Assembly (NCBI GenBank): GCA_018714805.1
Contig: DVMW01000041.1
Location: 31,656-95,655, forward strand
Source of the DNA: Candidatus Fimenecus excrementigallinarum
GTDB lineage: Bacteria; Bacillota; Clostridia; Oscillospirales; Acutalibacteraceae
Length of the DNA: 64,000 bases
Reading direction: 5' to 3'
Shown: piece after piece, positions 32,813 to 41,400 of the stretch
How the letters are laid out: the number at the start of each line of letters is the position of its first letter
Position numbering within the stretch: the first letter of the stretch is position 1
The notes under the pieces: model-generated
Told to the model about the DNA's origin: nothing
The model's database searches: none
The model's input: only the letters and a program-made list of their open reading frames with translations
Position numbers and translations under genes: made by a program

Positions 32813-33526
32813 CTATTCTGCCGCCGCAATCGCCTCTGCCAGCGACAGCGTGCCCTTATAAACGGAACGCCCGCAAATGGCGCCGTACAGCCCGGCCGCC
32901 TTCAGCGCGCGGATGTCCGCAAGGTCCCGGATGCCGCCGCTTGCGACCACGTCGCAGGAAACCGCGTCGTTCAGCGCGCAAAGCGAGTCGAGCGCGGGGC
33001 CGGACAGCATACCGTCGCGGTCGATGTCCGTGAAAATAAGCGTCTGCACGCCCGCCTGCTCCATCGCCTTTGCAAGCTCCAGATACTGCACGCTGCCGGT
33101 TTCAAGCCAGCCCTGCGTCGCGACGAAGCCGTTGCGCGCGTCAATCCCGACGGCAATGCGCGCGCCGTACAGCGCGCACGCGTCACAGACAAGCTGCGGG
33201 TCGTTGACCGCCGCGGAGCCCAAAACGACGCGGGCGATGCCGCGCGACAGGTAATATTCCACGTCGTCCATGGTCCGAATGCCGCCGCCGACCTCCACGT
33301 GCAGGCCGGTCTGCTTTGCGACCTCCAAAAAAACATGGGCGTTTTTGCGCGCGCCCGCGCAGGCGCCGTCGAGGTCGACCATATGAATCCACTTCGCGCC
33401 GGCGCGCCGAAACGCGTCCGCCGCGGCAAGATAGCTGTCCGCGACCTGCTCGGCGGAATCCATCTCGCCGCGGTACAGCCGAACGCAGGTCTCGTTTTGA
33501 ATGTCAATCGCGGGAAAAATCAGCAT
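32813..33526 (-). CDS. hisA: ProFAR isomerase
   Basis: 237 aa TIM barrel that isomerises ProFAR to PRFAR. N-terminal catalytic Asp in [24 protein letters not shown], second catalytic Asp in FTDIDRDGM, and the phosphate site VVASGGI. It cannot be HisF: the isomerase-specific IDIQ...RLYRG start is HisA-like. The next enzyme, IGP synthase (HisH/HisF), is not encoded on either side. Confidence 0.95.
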   Translation of the reverse strand: MLIFPAIDIQNETCVRLYRGEMDSAEQVADSYLAAADAFRRAGAKWIHMVDLDGACAGARKNAHVFLEVAKQTGLHVEVGGGIRTMDDVEYYLSRGIARVVLGSAAVNDPQLVCDACALYGARIAVGIDARNGFVATQGWLETGSVQYLELAKAMEQAGVQTLIFTDIDRDGMLSGPALDSLCALNDAVSCDVVASGGIRDLADIRALKAAGLYGAICGRSVYKGTLSLAEAIAAAE

Positions 33527-33542
33527 ACCGTTCTCCTGAAGC

Positions 33543-34121
33543 TCAGTCCAAGGCGCCCTTGGTCGAAAGCGTTCCGCCCGCGGTTTGCGCGCAGGCGCCC
33601 GCCAGCGCGTGGCCGAACGCCTTGAAAAGCGCCTCTAAAATGTGGTGCGTATTGTCGCCGTAGGGCGCGCGCAGGTGCAGCGTAACGCCGGCCCTGCTCG
33701 AAAAGGCGCGGAAAAATTCCTTCGCCATGCACGCGTCGAAATCCCCGACGCGCGCCTCGGGCAGCTGTGCTTCAAACACCAGAAACGGCCGGCCGCTGAC
33801 GTCGACCGCGCAAAAGCCGAGCGCCTCGTCCATCGGGACGAAAAAGCTGCCGTAGCGCGCAATGCCGGCCTTGCCGCCGAGCGCTTCGGCGAACGCCTGC
33901 CCGAGCACCAGCCCCGTGTCCTCGACGGTGTGGTGGCAGTCGACCTCCAAATCGCCCTTGCAGCTAAGCGTCAGCCCAAAGCCGCCGTGGACGGCGAAGG
34001 CCGTGAGCATATGGTCAAAAAAGCCGACGCCCGTCTGCACCGACACCTCGCCGCCGTCCAGGGAAAGGCGCGCGGTGATGTCCGTCTCCCGGGTCTTTCT
34101 TAAAACCTCTGCCGTTCTCAT
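33543..34121 (-). CDS. hisB: Imidazoleglycerol-phosphate dehydratase
   Basis: 192 aa, the monofunctional dehydratase form without the phosphatase domain. Manganese-binding motifs GFFDHMLTAFAVHGG, DCHHTVEDTG and DNTHHILEALFK are intact. Overlaps the hisC stop by four bases. In most clostridial operons hisH follows directly; here hisA begins 16 bases later. Confidence 0.96.
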   Translation of the reverse strand: MRTAEVLRKTRETDITARLSLDGGEVSVQTGVGFFDHMLTAFAVHGGFGLTLSCKGDLEVDCHHTVEDTGLVLGQAFAEALGGKAGIARYGSFFVPMDEALGFCAVDVSGRPFLVFEAQLPEARVGDFDACMAKEFFRAFSSRAGVTLHLRAPYGDNTHHILEALFKAFGHALAGACAQTAGGTLSTKGALD

Positions 34122-35182
34122 GCATCTGCCCCCTTCAAAAAATCCTCTGCCGCGCGCAGGACCGCCTCGTTTTCGTAATTGCGCCCCGCCGTAATGCGCA
34201 GCGCCCCGTCAAAGAGGCGGACGATAATCCCCGCCGCCTTGAGCGCTTCGAAAATCGCCCCGGCCCGCGGCGTCCGGATATACAGGAAATTCGCCGCCGG
34301 CTCGCAAATCTCCAGCGCCGCCGCCGGAAAGGCGTCCGCCAGCCTGCAAAAGCCCGCGTACAGCTCGTCGCGCGACTCCAAAATGCGCTGCACCGACGAC
34401 GCAAGATAGGCGGGGCTTAAAAGCACCGCGGTCCCGACCGCCTGCGAGAGCGCGTTGACGTTGTACGGGGATTTGGCCGCCTGCAGGGCGTCTATGAGCT
34501 TCTGCTGCCCGACGGCGAAGCCCAGCCGCAGCGCCGCCATGCCCAGCGCCTTCGAGCAGGTCTTGAGTATCAGCAGATTGTCGTAGCCCGCAAACTCCGA
34601 CAGCATACTCTGGTCGGAAAAATCCATATACGCCTCATCCAGCACCACAAGCGCGGAAACGGACGAAACGATTTTGCGCACCGTCTCGCGCGCGAGCACC
34701 AGCGACGTCGGGTTGCAGGGGTTCGAAAACACCAGCATCCGCGCCTTTTCCCGCCGGACGGTCTCGATAACCCGGTCGGCGTCCACGGTGCAGTCCGCGT
34801 TTTTGGGCACCGCGACCGTTTTGCACTCCACCAGCGACGCGTAAAAGCCGTACATGGAAAAATCCGGCGCGAGCGTCACGACCGTGTCGCCCTTTTGCAA
34901 AAACGCGTTCATCACGACCGTAATGACCTCATCCGAGCCGTTGCCCGCCATCACGCAGTCGCGCGGGACGCCGTAGAGGTCGGCAAACGCCTGCCGCAGC
35001 TCCACGGCATACGGGTCCGGGTACCGGTTGAAGTGCAGGTGGCAAAGCGCCTCGTCCATCTGCTCGCGCAGCGCCTGCGACGGCGTAACGAACGACTCGT
35101 TGGCGTCGAGCCGAATCTGATAGCTCCCCGTCACCGGGTCATAGGGCTTAAGGTTCCGGATTTTTTCATTGAGTTCGAACAT
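34118..35182 (-). CDS. hisC: Histidinol-phosphate aminotransferase
   Basis: 354 aa class I/II PLP aminotransferase. PLP lysine in TCSKALGMAALRLGF, plus NPCNPTS and DEAYMDFS, the HisC-specific Tyr. Start at 35182 with AAGGAAG upstream. Separated from hisD by a 60-base gap that holds an imperfect copy of the hisD stop region. Catalyses the transamination of imidazole-acetol phosphate. Confidence 0.95.
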   Translation of the reverse strand: MFELNEKIRNLKPYDPVTGSYQIRLDANESFVTPSQALREQMDEALCHLHFNRYPDPYAVELRQAFADLYGVPRDCVMAGNGSDEVITVVMNAFLQKGDTVVTLAPDFSMYGFYASLVECKTVAVPKNADCTVDADRVIETVRREKARMLVFSNPCNPTSLVLARETVRKIVSSVSALVVLDEAYMDFSDQSMLSEFAGYDNLLILKTCSKALGMAALRLGFAVGQQKLIDALQAAKSPYNVNALSQAVGTAVLLSPAYLASSVQRILESRDELYAGFCRLADAFPAAALEICEPAANFLYIRTPRAGAIFEALKAAGIIVRLFDGALRITAGRNYENEAVLRAAEDFLKGADA

Positions 35183-35242
35183 AAACGCAAAAACTTCCTT
35201 AGTTAAAAATTGACTGCTCCGTTTCCGGGCGCGCCGCCGTAG

Positions 35243-36526
35243 TTAAAATCTGACTTTCACCGCATTGGCGTGCGCCGTAAGCCCCTCGGCCTCGGCAAGC
35301 GTGACGATGTCGTCCTTCGCCTTTTCGAGCGCGGTCTGGGTGTAGTAAATAAAGCTCGATTTTTTGACGAAGCTGTCCACGGAAAGCGGCGAGAAGAACC
35401 GCGCCGTGCCGCCGGTGGGCAGAACGTGGTTCGGGCCCGCGTAGTAGTCGCCGAGCGGCTCGGGCGCATACTGCCCCAAAAAGACGCTGCCGGCGTTGTC
35501 AATGCGGCCGATGTATTCGAGCGGGTCCTTGACCGCCATTTCCAGGTGCTCGGGCGCGAGCAGGTTGGCAAACTCGACCGCCCGGTCCACCGTGTCGCAG
35601 AGGATTATCGCGCCGAAATCCCGCAGCGCCTGTTCAATGATGTCGCGGCGGGACAGCGCCTGCACCTGCCGCTCCAGCTCCTCGGCTGTGCGCGCGGCGA
35701 TGCGCTCGCTGTTGGTCAAAAGCACCGCGGACGCCATTTTGTCATGCTCGGCCTGGCTCATCAAATCGGCGGCCAGGCATTTCGGGTCGGCCGTTTCGTC
35801 GGCGACAATCAGGATTTCCGACGGGCCGGCAATCATGTCGATGTCCACCGTGCCGAACAGCAGCTTTTTCGCCGTAGCGACGTAAATGTTGCCCGGGCCG
35901 ACAATCTTGTCGACCTGCGGGACGGTCTCGGTGCCGTAGGCAAGCGCGGCGACCGCCTGCGCCCCGCCCATCAGAAACACGCGGTCCACGCCCGCAATCT
36001 TGGCGGCGGCCAGAATATCCGGGTTCGCCGTGCCGTCCTTGCGCGGCGGCGTGACCATGACAATCTCCTGCACGCCCGCAATCTTGGCGGGAATGGCGTT
36101 CATCAGCACGCTCGACGGATACGCCGCCGTACCGCCGGGCACATACAGCCCCACGCGCCGCAGCGCGCGCACGCGCTGCCCCAGAAGCACGCCGTCGGCC
36201 TTCGGCTCGAGCCAGCTTTGCTGCTTTTGGCGGCGGTGGAAATCGCGGATGTTGTCCGCGGCCTTGTAAAGCGCGTAGATAAAGGTGCTGTCGCAGCTTT
36301 CGACCGCCGCGTCGAGCGCCTCGGGCGGAATTTCCGCCTGCTCGGGCAGCGCGCCGTCAAATTTCATGGTGTATTCGCGCACGGACGTGTCGCCGAAGCG
36401 CCGCACGTCGTCCAGAATCTGCGTGACCGACGCGGTCACCGCACGGTCGATTTCGCCGCTGCGCGCCTTTAATTCGCGCAAAAGCTTCTGCTCGGACACA
36501 CCGTCCGCTCGGACCATACGAATCAT
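35243..36526 (-). CDS. hisD: Histidinol dehydrogenase
   Basis: 427 aa zinc- and NAD-dependent enzyme for the last two steps of the pathway. Motifs: YVPGGTAAYPSSVLMNAIPAK, IVGPGNIYVATAKK, the HisD signature GPSEILIVAD, and the catalytic EHLE segment LAPEHLEMAV and GPNHVLPTGG. Start overlaps the hisG stop by four bases (ATGA). Confidence 0.97.
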   Translation of the reverse strand: MIRMVRADGVSEQKLLRELKARSGEIDRAVTASVTQILDDVRRFGDTSVREYTMKFDGALPEQAEIPPEALDAAVESCDSTFIYALYKAADNIRDFHRRQKQQSWLEPKADGVLLGQRVRALRRVGLYVPGGTAAYPSSVLMNAIPAKIAGVQEIVMVTPPRKDGTANPDILAAAKIAGVDRVFLMGGAQAVAALAYGTETVPQVDKIVGPGNIYVATAKKLLFGTVDIDMIAGPSEILIVADETADPKCLAADLMSQAEHDKMASAVLLTNSERIAARTAEELERQVQALSRRDIIEQALRDFGAIILCDTVDRAVEFANLLAPEHLEMAVKDPLEYIGRIDNAGSVFLGQYAPEPLGDYYAGPNHVLPTGGTARFFSPLSVDSFVKKSSFIYYTQTALEKAKDDIVTLAEAEGLTAHANAVKVRF

Positions 36527-37158
36527 ATGCTCGCCTCCCGGGATGCCTTCCCAATCTGTTCTACAAACGCGTCGATTTCGCCGCGGCGCAGGCGCATACT
36601 CGCCGTGTTGACGATAACGCGCGCGGAAATCGGCATGATTTTTTCGTAGACCTCCAGCCCGTTTTCCCGCAGCGTCGTGCCGGTCTCGACGATGTCGACA
36701 ATCGCGTCGGACAAATCGAGCAGCGGCGCAAGCTCCACCGAGCCCTCAATCTTGATGATGTTGACGTCCATGCCCTTGCCCTGGAAATAGGCGCGGGCGA
36801 CGTTGGGATATTTGGTCGCAATGCGCTTGACCGCGTACCCGTCGTAAAACGGCACGCCCTTTTTGCCGGCCAGGCAGAAATCGCACCGCCCGAGGCCCAA
36901 ATCGCAGACCTCGTAAAACCGCTTGCCGTATTCCACAATGGTGTCGCGCCCGACCACGCCGATGTCGCACACGCCGTGCTCGACGTAGGTCACAACGTCC
37001 GGCGCTTTGGCCAGCACCGCCTCGTAATCGCCGACCGGCAGGATAAGCCGCCGGCCCTTGTTGTGCAGCGCCGTGCAGTCGAGCCCCATGCGCTCGAACA
37101 GCGCAACCGTCTGCTTTTCGAGCCTGCCCTTTGTCAGGGCAATGCGCAGCTTCCTCAT
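36523..37158 (-). CDS. hisG: ATP phosphoribosyltransferase, short form
   Basis: 211 aa. The short HisG lacks the C-terminal ACT-like regulatory domain and needs HisZ as partner, which is encoded just upstream with a four-base overlap. Motifs: ALTKGRLEKQ, DIGVVGRDTI, and the PRPP-binding DAIVDIVETGTTLRENGL. Start at 37158 giving MRKLRIALTKGR. Committing and feedback-controlled step of the pathway. Confidence 0.96.
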   Translation of the reverse strand: MRKLRIALTKGRLEKQTVALFERMGLDCTALHNKGRRLILPVGDYEAVLAKAPDVVTYVEHGVCDIGVVGRDTIVEYGKRFYEVCDLGLGRCDFCLAGKKGVPFYDGYAVKRIATKYPNVARAYFQGKGMDVNIIKIEGSVELAPLLDLSDAIVDIVETGTTLRENGLEVYEKIMPISARVIVNTASMRLRRGEIDAFVEQIGKASREASI

Positions 37159-38360
37159 ACGCGCACCTCCCGCACCCCGTTTTCCCCTGTCACGTACACG
37201 ACCGGCACGCCGCGGGCGCGCGCATCGGCCAGGGCTTCCGTAAGGCTCTGCGCAACGCTGTTTTCCGCCCGTTTGCCCGCGCAAAGCAGGTCCTCGAGCG
37301 TTTCCAGCGCCGCCGTTTCATAGCCGGTTTCCCCGAACACCAGCGCTTCGGGCGCTTCGGGCGGGGTCTGCTCCCCGCGGCGCAGCTTCAGCCGCGCAAG
37401 CAAATCTGTCTGCACGCCGAAGCCGACCGCCGGCAAATTCTCGCCGAATTCCGCAATGAGCCGGTCGTACCGGCCGCCCGCAAGCACCGGCTCGCCGCTG
37501 TCCGCAAGATAGCCGCGGAACATCAGGCCGGTATAGTAGTTCGTGCGCTGCACAAGGCTCAAATCCAAAATGATATGCGGCGCAAGCCCCGCTTTTTCGA
37601 GCCGTGCGTACACGTCCGCCAGGTACGCGAGCGCCGCGTGCGTTTCGCCGTCGGCAAGCCCGGCGGCCTCGGCCGCTTTTTGCAGGACGGACGCGTCGCC
37701 GAACAGCTGCGGGAGCTGCCGCATGGCGCGCGTCTGCGGCGTGTCGCCGAGCCGGTCGAGCACCGTCCCGAGCGCGACGAAATTCTTGCTTTCCACACAG
37801 GCGTAAATTTCCGAAACGGTGTCGCCGTCCGCGTCCAGCGCGTCGCAAAGCGACTGGAAATACCCGGCGTGGCCAATCTCAATCTGGTAGTCCGCCCCGC
37901 CGCAGCGCTCAAGCACGCGCGCCGCGAGCGTCAGGGCCTCCAAGTCCGCGCGAAGCCCGCCCGCGCCGATAAGCTCTATCCCGCTTTGCGTGGTTTCGTC
38001 GCTGTAGCCCGCAAGCTTCGGCCGGCGCGAAAAGACGCTCTGGTTGTAGTAAAGGCGCAGGGGCAGCCGCGCCGTGCGCAGCCGCGTGGCCGCGACGCGC
38101 GCAATCGGGAGCGTGGAATCCGGCCGCAGCACCAAAAGCCGCCCGGCGTTGTCCGTCATGGTGTACAGCGACTCCGGCAGCGTCCCGGCGCTTTCCCGGT
38201 TGAACACATCGTAAAATTCCACGGTCGGCGTCACGATTTTGCGGTAGCCGCGCGACAAAAACAGGTCGCCGAGCTGCCGTTCCACCGCGCCGAGCGCGTC
38301 GCTTTCTTCAAACAGAAGGTCGCGCGTACCCTCGGGGGTAAGCTTCGCATAGGTCTTCAT
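37155..38360 (-). CDS. hisZ: ATP phosphoribosyltransferase regulatory subunit HisZ
   Basis: 401 aa HisRS-like protein without tRNA-binding domain. Class II synthetase-like motifs: TPEGTRDLLFEE, YRKIVTPTVEFYDVF, motif 2-like RLLVLRPDSTLPIARV, and RTNYYTGLMFRGY, with GGRYDRLIAEFGENLPAVGFG at the end. Serves as the allosteric subunit of the HisG octamer. First gene of the operon; start at 38360 after AAAGGA. A distinct HisS would also be needed for translation but is not in the window. Confidence 0.93.
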   Translation of the reverse strand: MKTYAKLTPEGTRDLLFEESDALGAVERQLGDLFLSRGYRKIVTPTVEFYDVFNRESAGTLPESLYTMTDNAGRLLVLRPDSTLPIARVAATRLRTARLPLRLYYNQSVFSRRPKLAGYSDETTQSGIELIGAGGLRADLEALTLAARVLERCGGADYQIEIGHAGYFQSLCDALDADGDTVSEIYACVESKNFVALGTVLDRLGDTPQTRAMRQLPQLFGDASVLQKAAEAAGLADGETHAALAYLADVYARLEKAGLAPHIILDLSLVQRTNYYTGLMFRGYLADSGEPVLAGGRYDRLIAEFGENLPAVGFGVQTDLLARLKLRRGEQTPPEAPEALVFGETGYETAALETLEDLLCAGKRAENSVAQSLTEALADARARGVPVVYVTGENGVREVRV

Positions 38361-38408
38361 GGTTCGTCCTTTCCGGCGGGGCGCCGCAGGGCATACCGCC
38401 GCCGTTTG

Positions 38409-38440
38409 CTTTAGCGTGCTAATAGGATAGCACACTAAAG
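38409..38440. promoter_or_regulatory. Operator of the his operon (HisR-type candidate)
   Basis: Inverted repeat CTTTAGCGTGCTA-N6-TAGCACACTAAAG (12 of 13 bases match), each arm itself holding TAG-N4-CTA. It covers the -10 box. The half-site form resembles binding sites of TrpR-like regulators such as HisR/YerC; no such gene is in the window, so this name is inference. Confidence 0.7.
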
Positions 38441-38452
38441 TGAGTCTGTCAA
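38424..38452 (-). promoter_or_regulatory. Sigma-A promoter of the his operon
   Basis: Minus-strand TTGACA (38447-38452), 17-base spacer, TATCCT (38424-38429), 64 bases before hisZ. The leader is too short for a T-box. Confidence 0.9.
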
Positions 38453-38485
38453 TCCCGAAAATCCGCCCCGGTCCGGGAAAACCGG

Positions 38486-41400
38486 TCAGAACAGCGAAAT
38501 CTGCGCCGTCTTGGGCATATCGCCGAACGCGCCGCATTTGTCGAGCAGCTCGATAAGGCTGTTGCCCGCCTTCGCGCGCCGGGCGAAATCATCGACCGAA
38601 ATGAACGGCCCCTCGCCGTCGCTGCGCGCGGCCTCAAGCGGATACGCCGCGTTTTCGCCCACGCCGGAAAGCGCGGAAAACGGCAGGCGTATTTTGCCGT
38701 CCTCCAGAATATAGGTCGTCGCGCGGGACTTGTAGACGTCCACGCCGAGCAGCTCTATGCCGCGCGCCATCATTTCGTTGACGACCTGCATGGCGGTGTA
38801 CTGGTCCTTTTCCTTGGCGGTGGCGGTCTTGTCCTTGATTTTCGCCTTCAGGGAGGCAAGCCGCGCGCGCACCGCCTCGTGCCCCTGCACGATGACCTCG
38901 GCGTCCAGGTCCCCGCCGCGCACCGTCAAAAACGCGGTGTAATATTCAAGCGGGCGGTAAATCTTGTACCAGCCCAACCGCAGCGCCGCAATAACGTAGG
39001 CGGCGGCGTGCGCCTTCGGGAACATATATTTGATTTTCCGGCAGGATTCCATATACCAGTCCGGGACGCTGTGGGCGCGCATGGCCTCCTCCGCGCCCTC
39101 GGGGAAGCCGACCTTCGCCACAATCCCCTTGCGCGTTTTTTCCATGATGTTAAACGCCATGCTCGGCTCCAGGCCCTTGTGCAAAAGGTAGGTCATAATG
39201 CTGTCGCGCGTCCCGATAACCTCGGAAATGGTGCAGACCTTGTTGTGGATAAGGTCCTGCGCGTTGCCGGTCCACACGTCCGTCCCGTGCGAGAGACCCG
39301 AAATCTGCAAAAGGTCGGCAAAGGTCTTGGGCTGCGCCTCCAGAAGCATCTGGCAGACAAACGACGTGCCCATTTCGGGGATGGACAGCGTCCCCGTCGG
39401 CCAGTCAATCTCCTCGGCCGTCACGCCCAGCGGCTCCGGGCTTGTGCACAGGCGCACAATCTGCGGGTCGCAGACGTCCACGTCCATGACGTTGACGCCC
39501 GTCAGGTCCTCGAGGTGCTTATACAGCGTCGGCACATCGTGCCCCAGAATGTCGAGCTTCAAAATGGTGTCGTGCAGGGAGTGGAAGTCGAAATGCGTCG
39601 TTTCCATATCGCTTTCGACGTCGTCGGCGGGGAACTGCACCGGCGTAAAATCGTACACGTCGAAATTGCCGGGCACGACGACCATGCCGCCCGGGTGCTG
39701 GCCCGTGGTGCGCTTGACGCCCGTGCAACCGTCAATGAGCCGCTGCTCCTCGGCGCGGTTGACGTGCAGGCCGCGCTCCTCGAGATAATTTTTTACAAAG
39801 CCGTAGGCTGTTTTTTCGGCGACGGTCGCAATGGTGCCGGCCTTAAAGACGTTCGCCGAGCCGAACAGCTCCTCCGTATAGCGGTGCGCCTTGCCCTGGT
39901 ATTCGCCGGAGAAGTTCAAGTCGATATCCGGCGCCTTGTCGCCGTGGAAGCCCAGGAAGGTTTCAAACGGAATTTCGTGCCCGTCGCGGACCATATCCGT
40001 CCCGCAGTGCGGGCAGGCTTTTTTGGGCATATCAAAGCCCGAGCCGTATTCGTTGTGCGTGTAAAATTCGGAATACCGGCATTGCGGGCAGCGGTAGTGC
40101 GGCGCTAAGGGGTTGACCTCGGAAATGCCCGCCATGGTCGCCACAAACGACGACCCGACAGACCCCCGCGAACCGACGTGGTAGCCGTGCGCCTCCGAGT
40201 CCCAGACGAGCTTCTGGGCGATGATGTACAGCACGGCGAACCCGTTTTCGATAATGGAATCGAGCTCGCGGTTCAGGCGTGTTTCCACAATTTCGGGCAC
40301 CTTGCCCGCAAATTCGTACCAGTCGCGCGCCTTGTCCCAGCAGATTTTGCGCAGCTGCTCCTCCGAGCCGGGAATGGAGGGCTGGTATGTCCCCTCGGGG
40401 AAGGGGGGCATGGTTTCGACCATGTCCGCAATGCGGTTCGGGTTTTCAATCACGATTTCGCGGGCGGTCTCCTCGCCGAGATACCGAAACTCGGCGAGCA
40501 TCTCCTCGGTGGTGCGGAAATAGAGCGGCGCCTGATGGTCCGCGTCGGCAAAGCCCTGCGCCGCCATCAGGATTTCGCGGTACTTGGCGTCGGCGGGGTC
40601 GATGAAGTGCACGTCGCAGGTCGCCACGACCGGTTTGCCGAGCCGGTCGGCAATCGCGATGATTTGGCGGTTGATGTTTTCGATATCCGCCTCGCACGTG
40701 ATGTTGTCAAACTCGCGGTTGCGCTCCGGGTTCTTGCTGTTTTCGTCGGAATGCGCTTCAATCATAAAGCGGTTGTTGCCCGTCGGCTGGATTTCGAGGT
40801 AATCGTAAAACTGCGCAATCTCCAGAATTTCCGCCTCGGGACGGCCCTCGAGCACGGCGCGGTACAGCTCGCCCGCCTCGCACGCCGAACCGACGATAAG
40901 CCCCTCGCGGTGCTTGATAAGCTCCGACTTGAGCGTGCGCGGCTTTTTATAGAAATATTTCGTGTTGGACAGGGAGATAAGCTTGTAGAGGTTTTTAAGC
41001 CCCGTCAGGTTTTTGGCCAGCAGAATCTGGTGGTACGAGCGCAGGGACTTGAAATCCTTGTCCGGCTCCTTTAGGTCGTCCACAAAATACGCTTCCACGC
41101 CGTAGATAATCTTGATTTTCCCCTTCGCGGCGCTCGCCGCCTCCGGGAACGCCTGCACGCAGCCGTGGTCGGTTATCGCGACGGCCCTGTGTCCCCAGCG
41201 AATGGCGCGCTCCACCAGCGTTTTGGCGGGCGTCATGCCGTCCATCTGCGACATATTGGTGTGCAAATGCAGCTCCACGCGCTTTTCGGGCGCGCGGTCC
41301 TCTTTTTCGATTTTTTCGGTCAGGCTTACGGCCTTTGGGTCGAGGATATAGTCGCGCTGGAAATTGTCGTACTTCACGTTGCCGTGCGCGAGAATGTAAA

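Noticed and set aside
35270..36472. A 400-codon plus-strand frame over hisD
   Set aside because: Antisense shadow of hisD with no motif and no start signal; the same holds for 37131-38414 over hisZ/hisG and 38879-40108 and 41165-42343 over polC.
34200..38360. T-box leader for histidine control
   Set aside because: The leader before hisZ is about 60 bases, too short, and lacks the T-box sequence; an operator overlaps the promoter instead.
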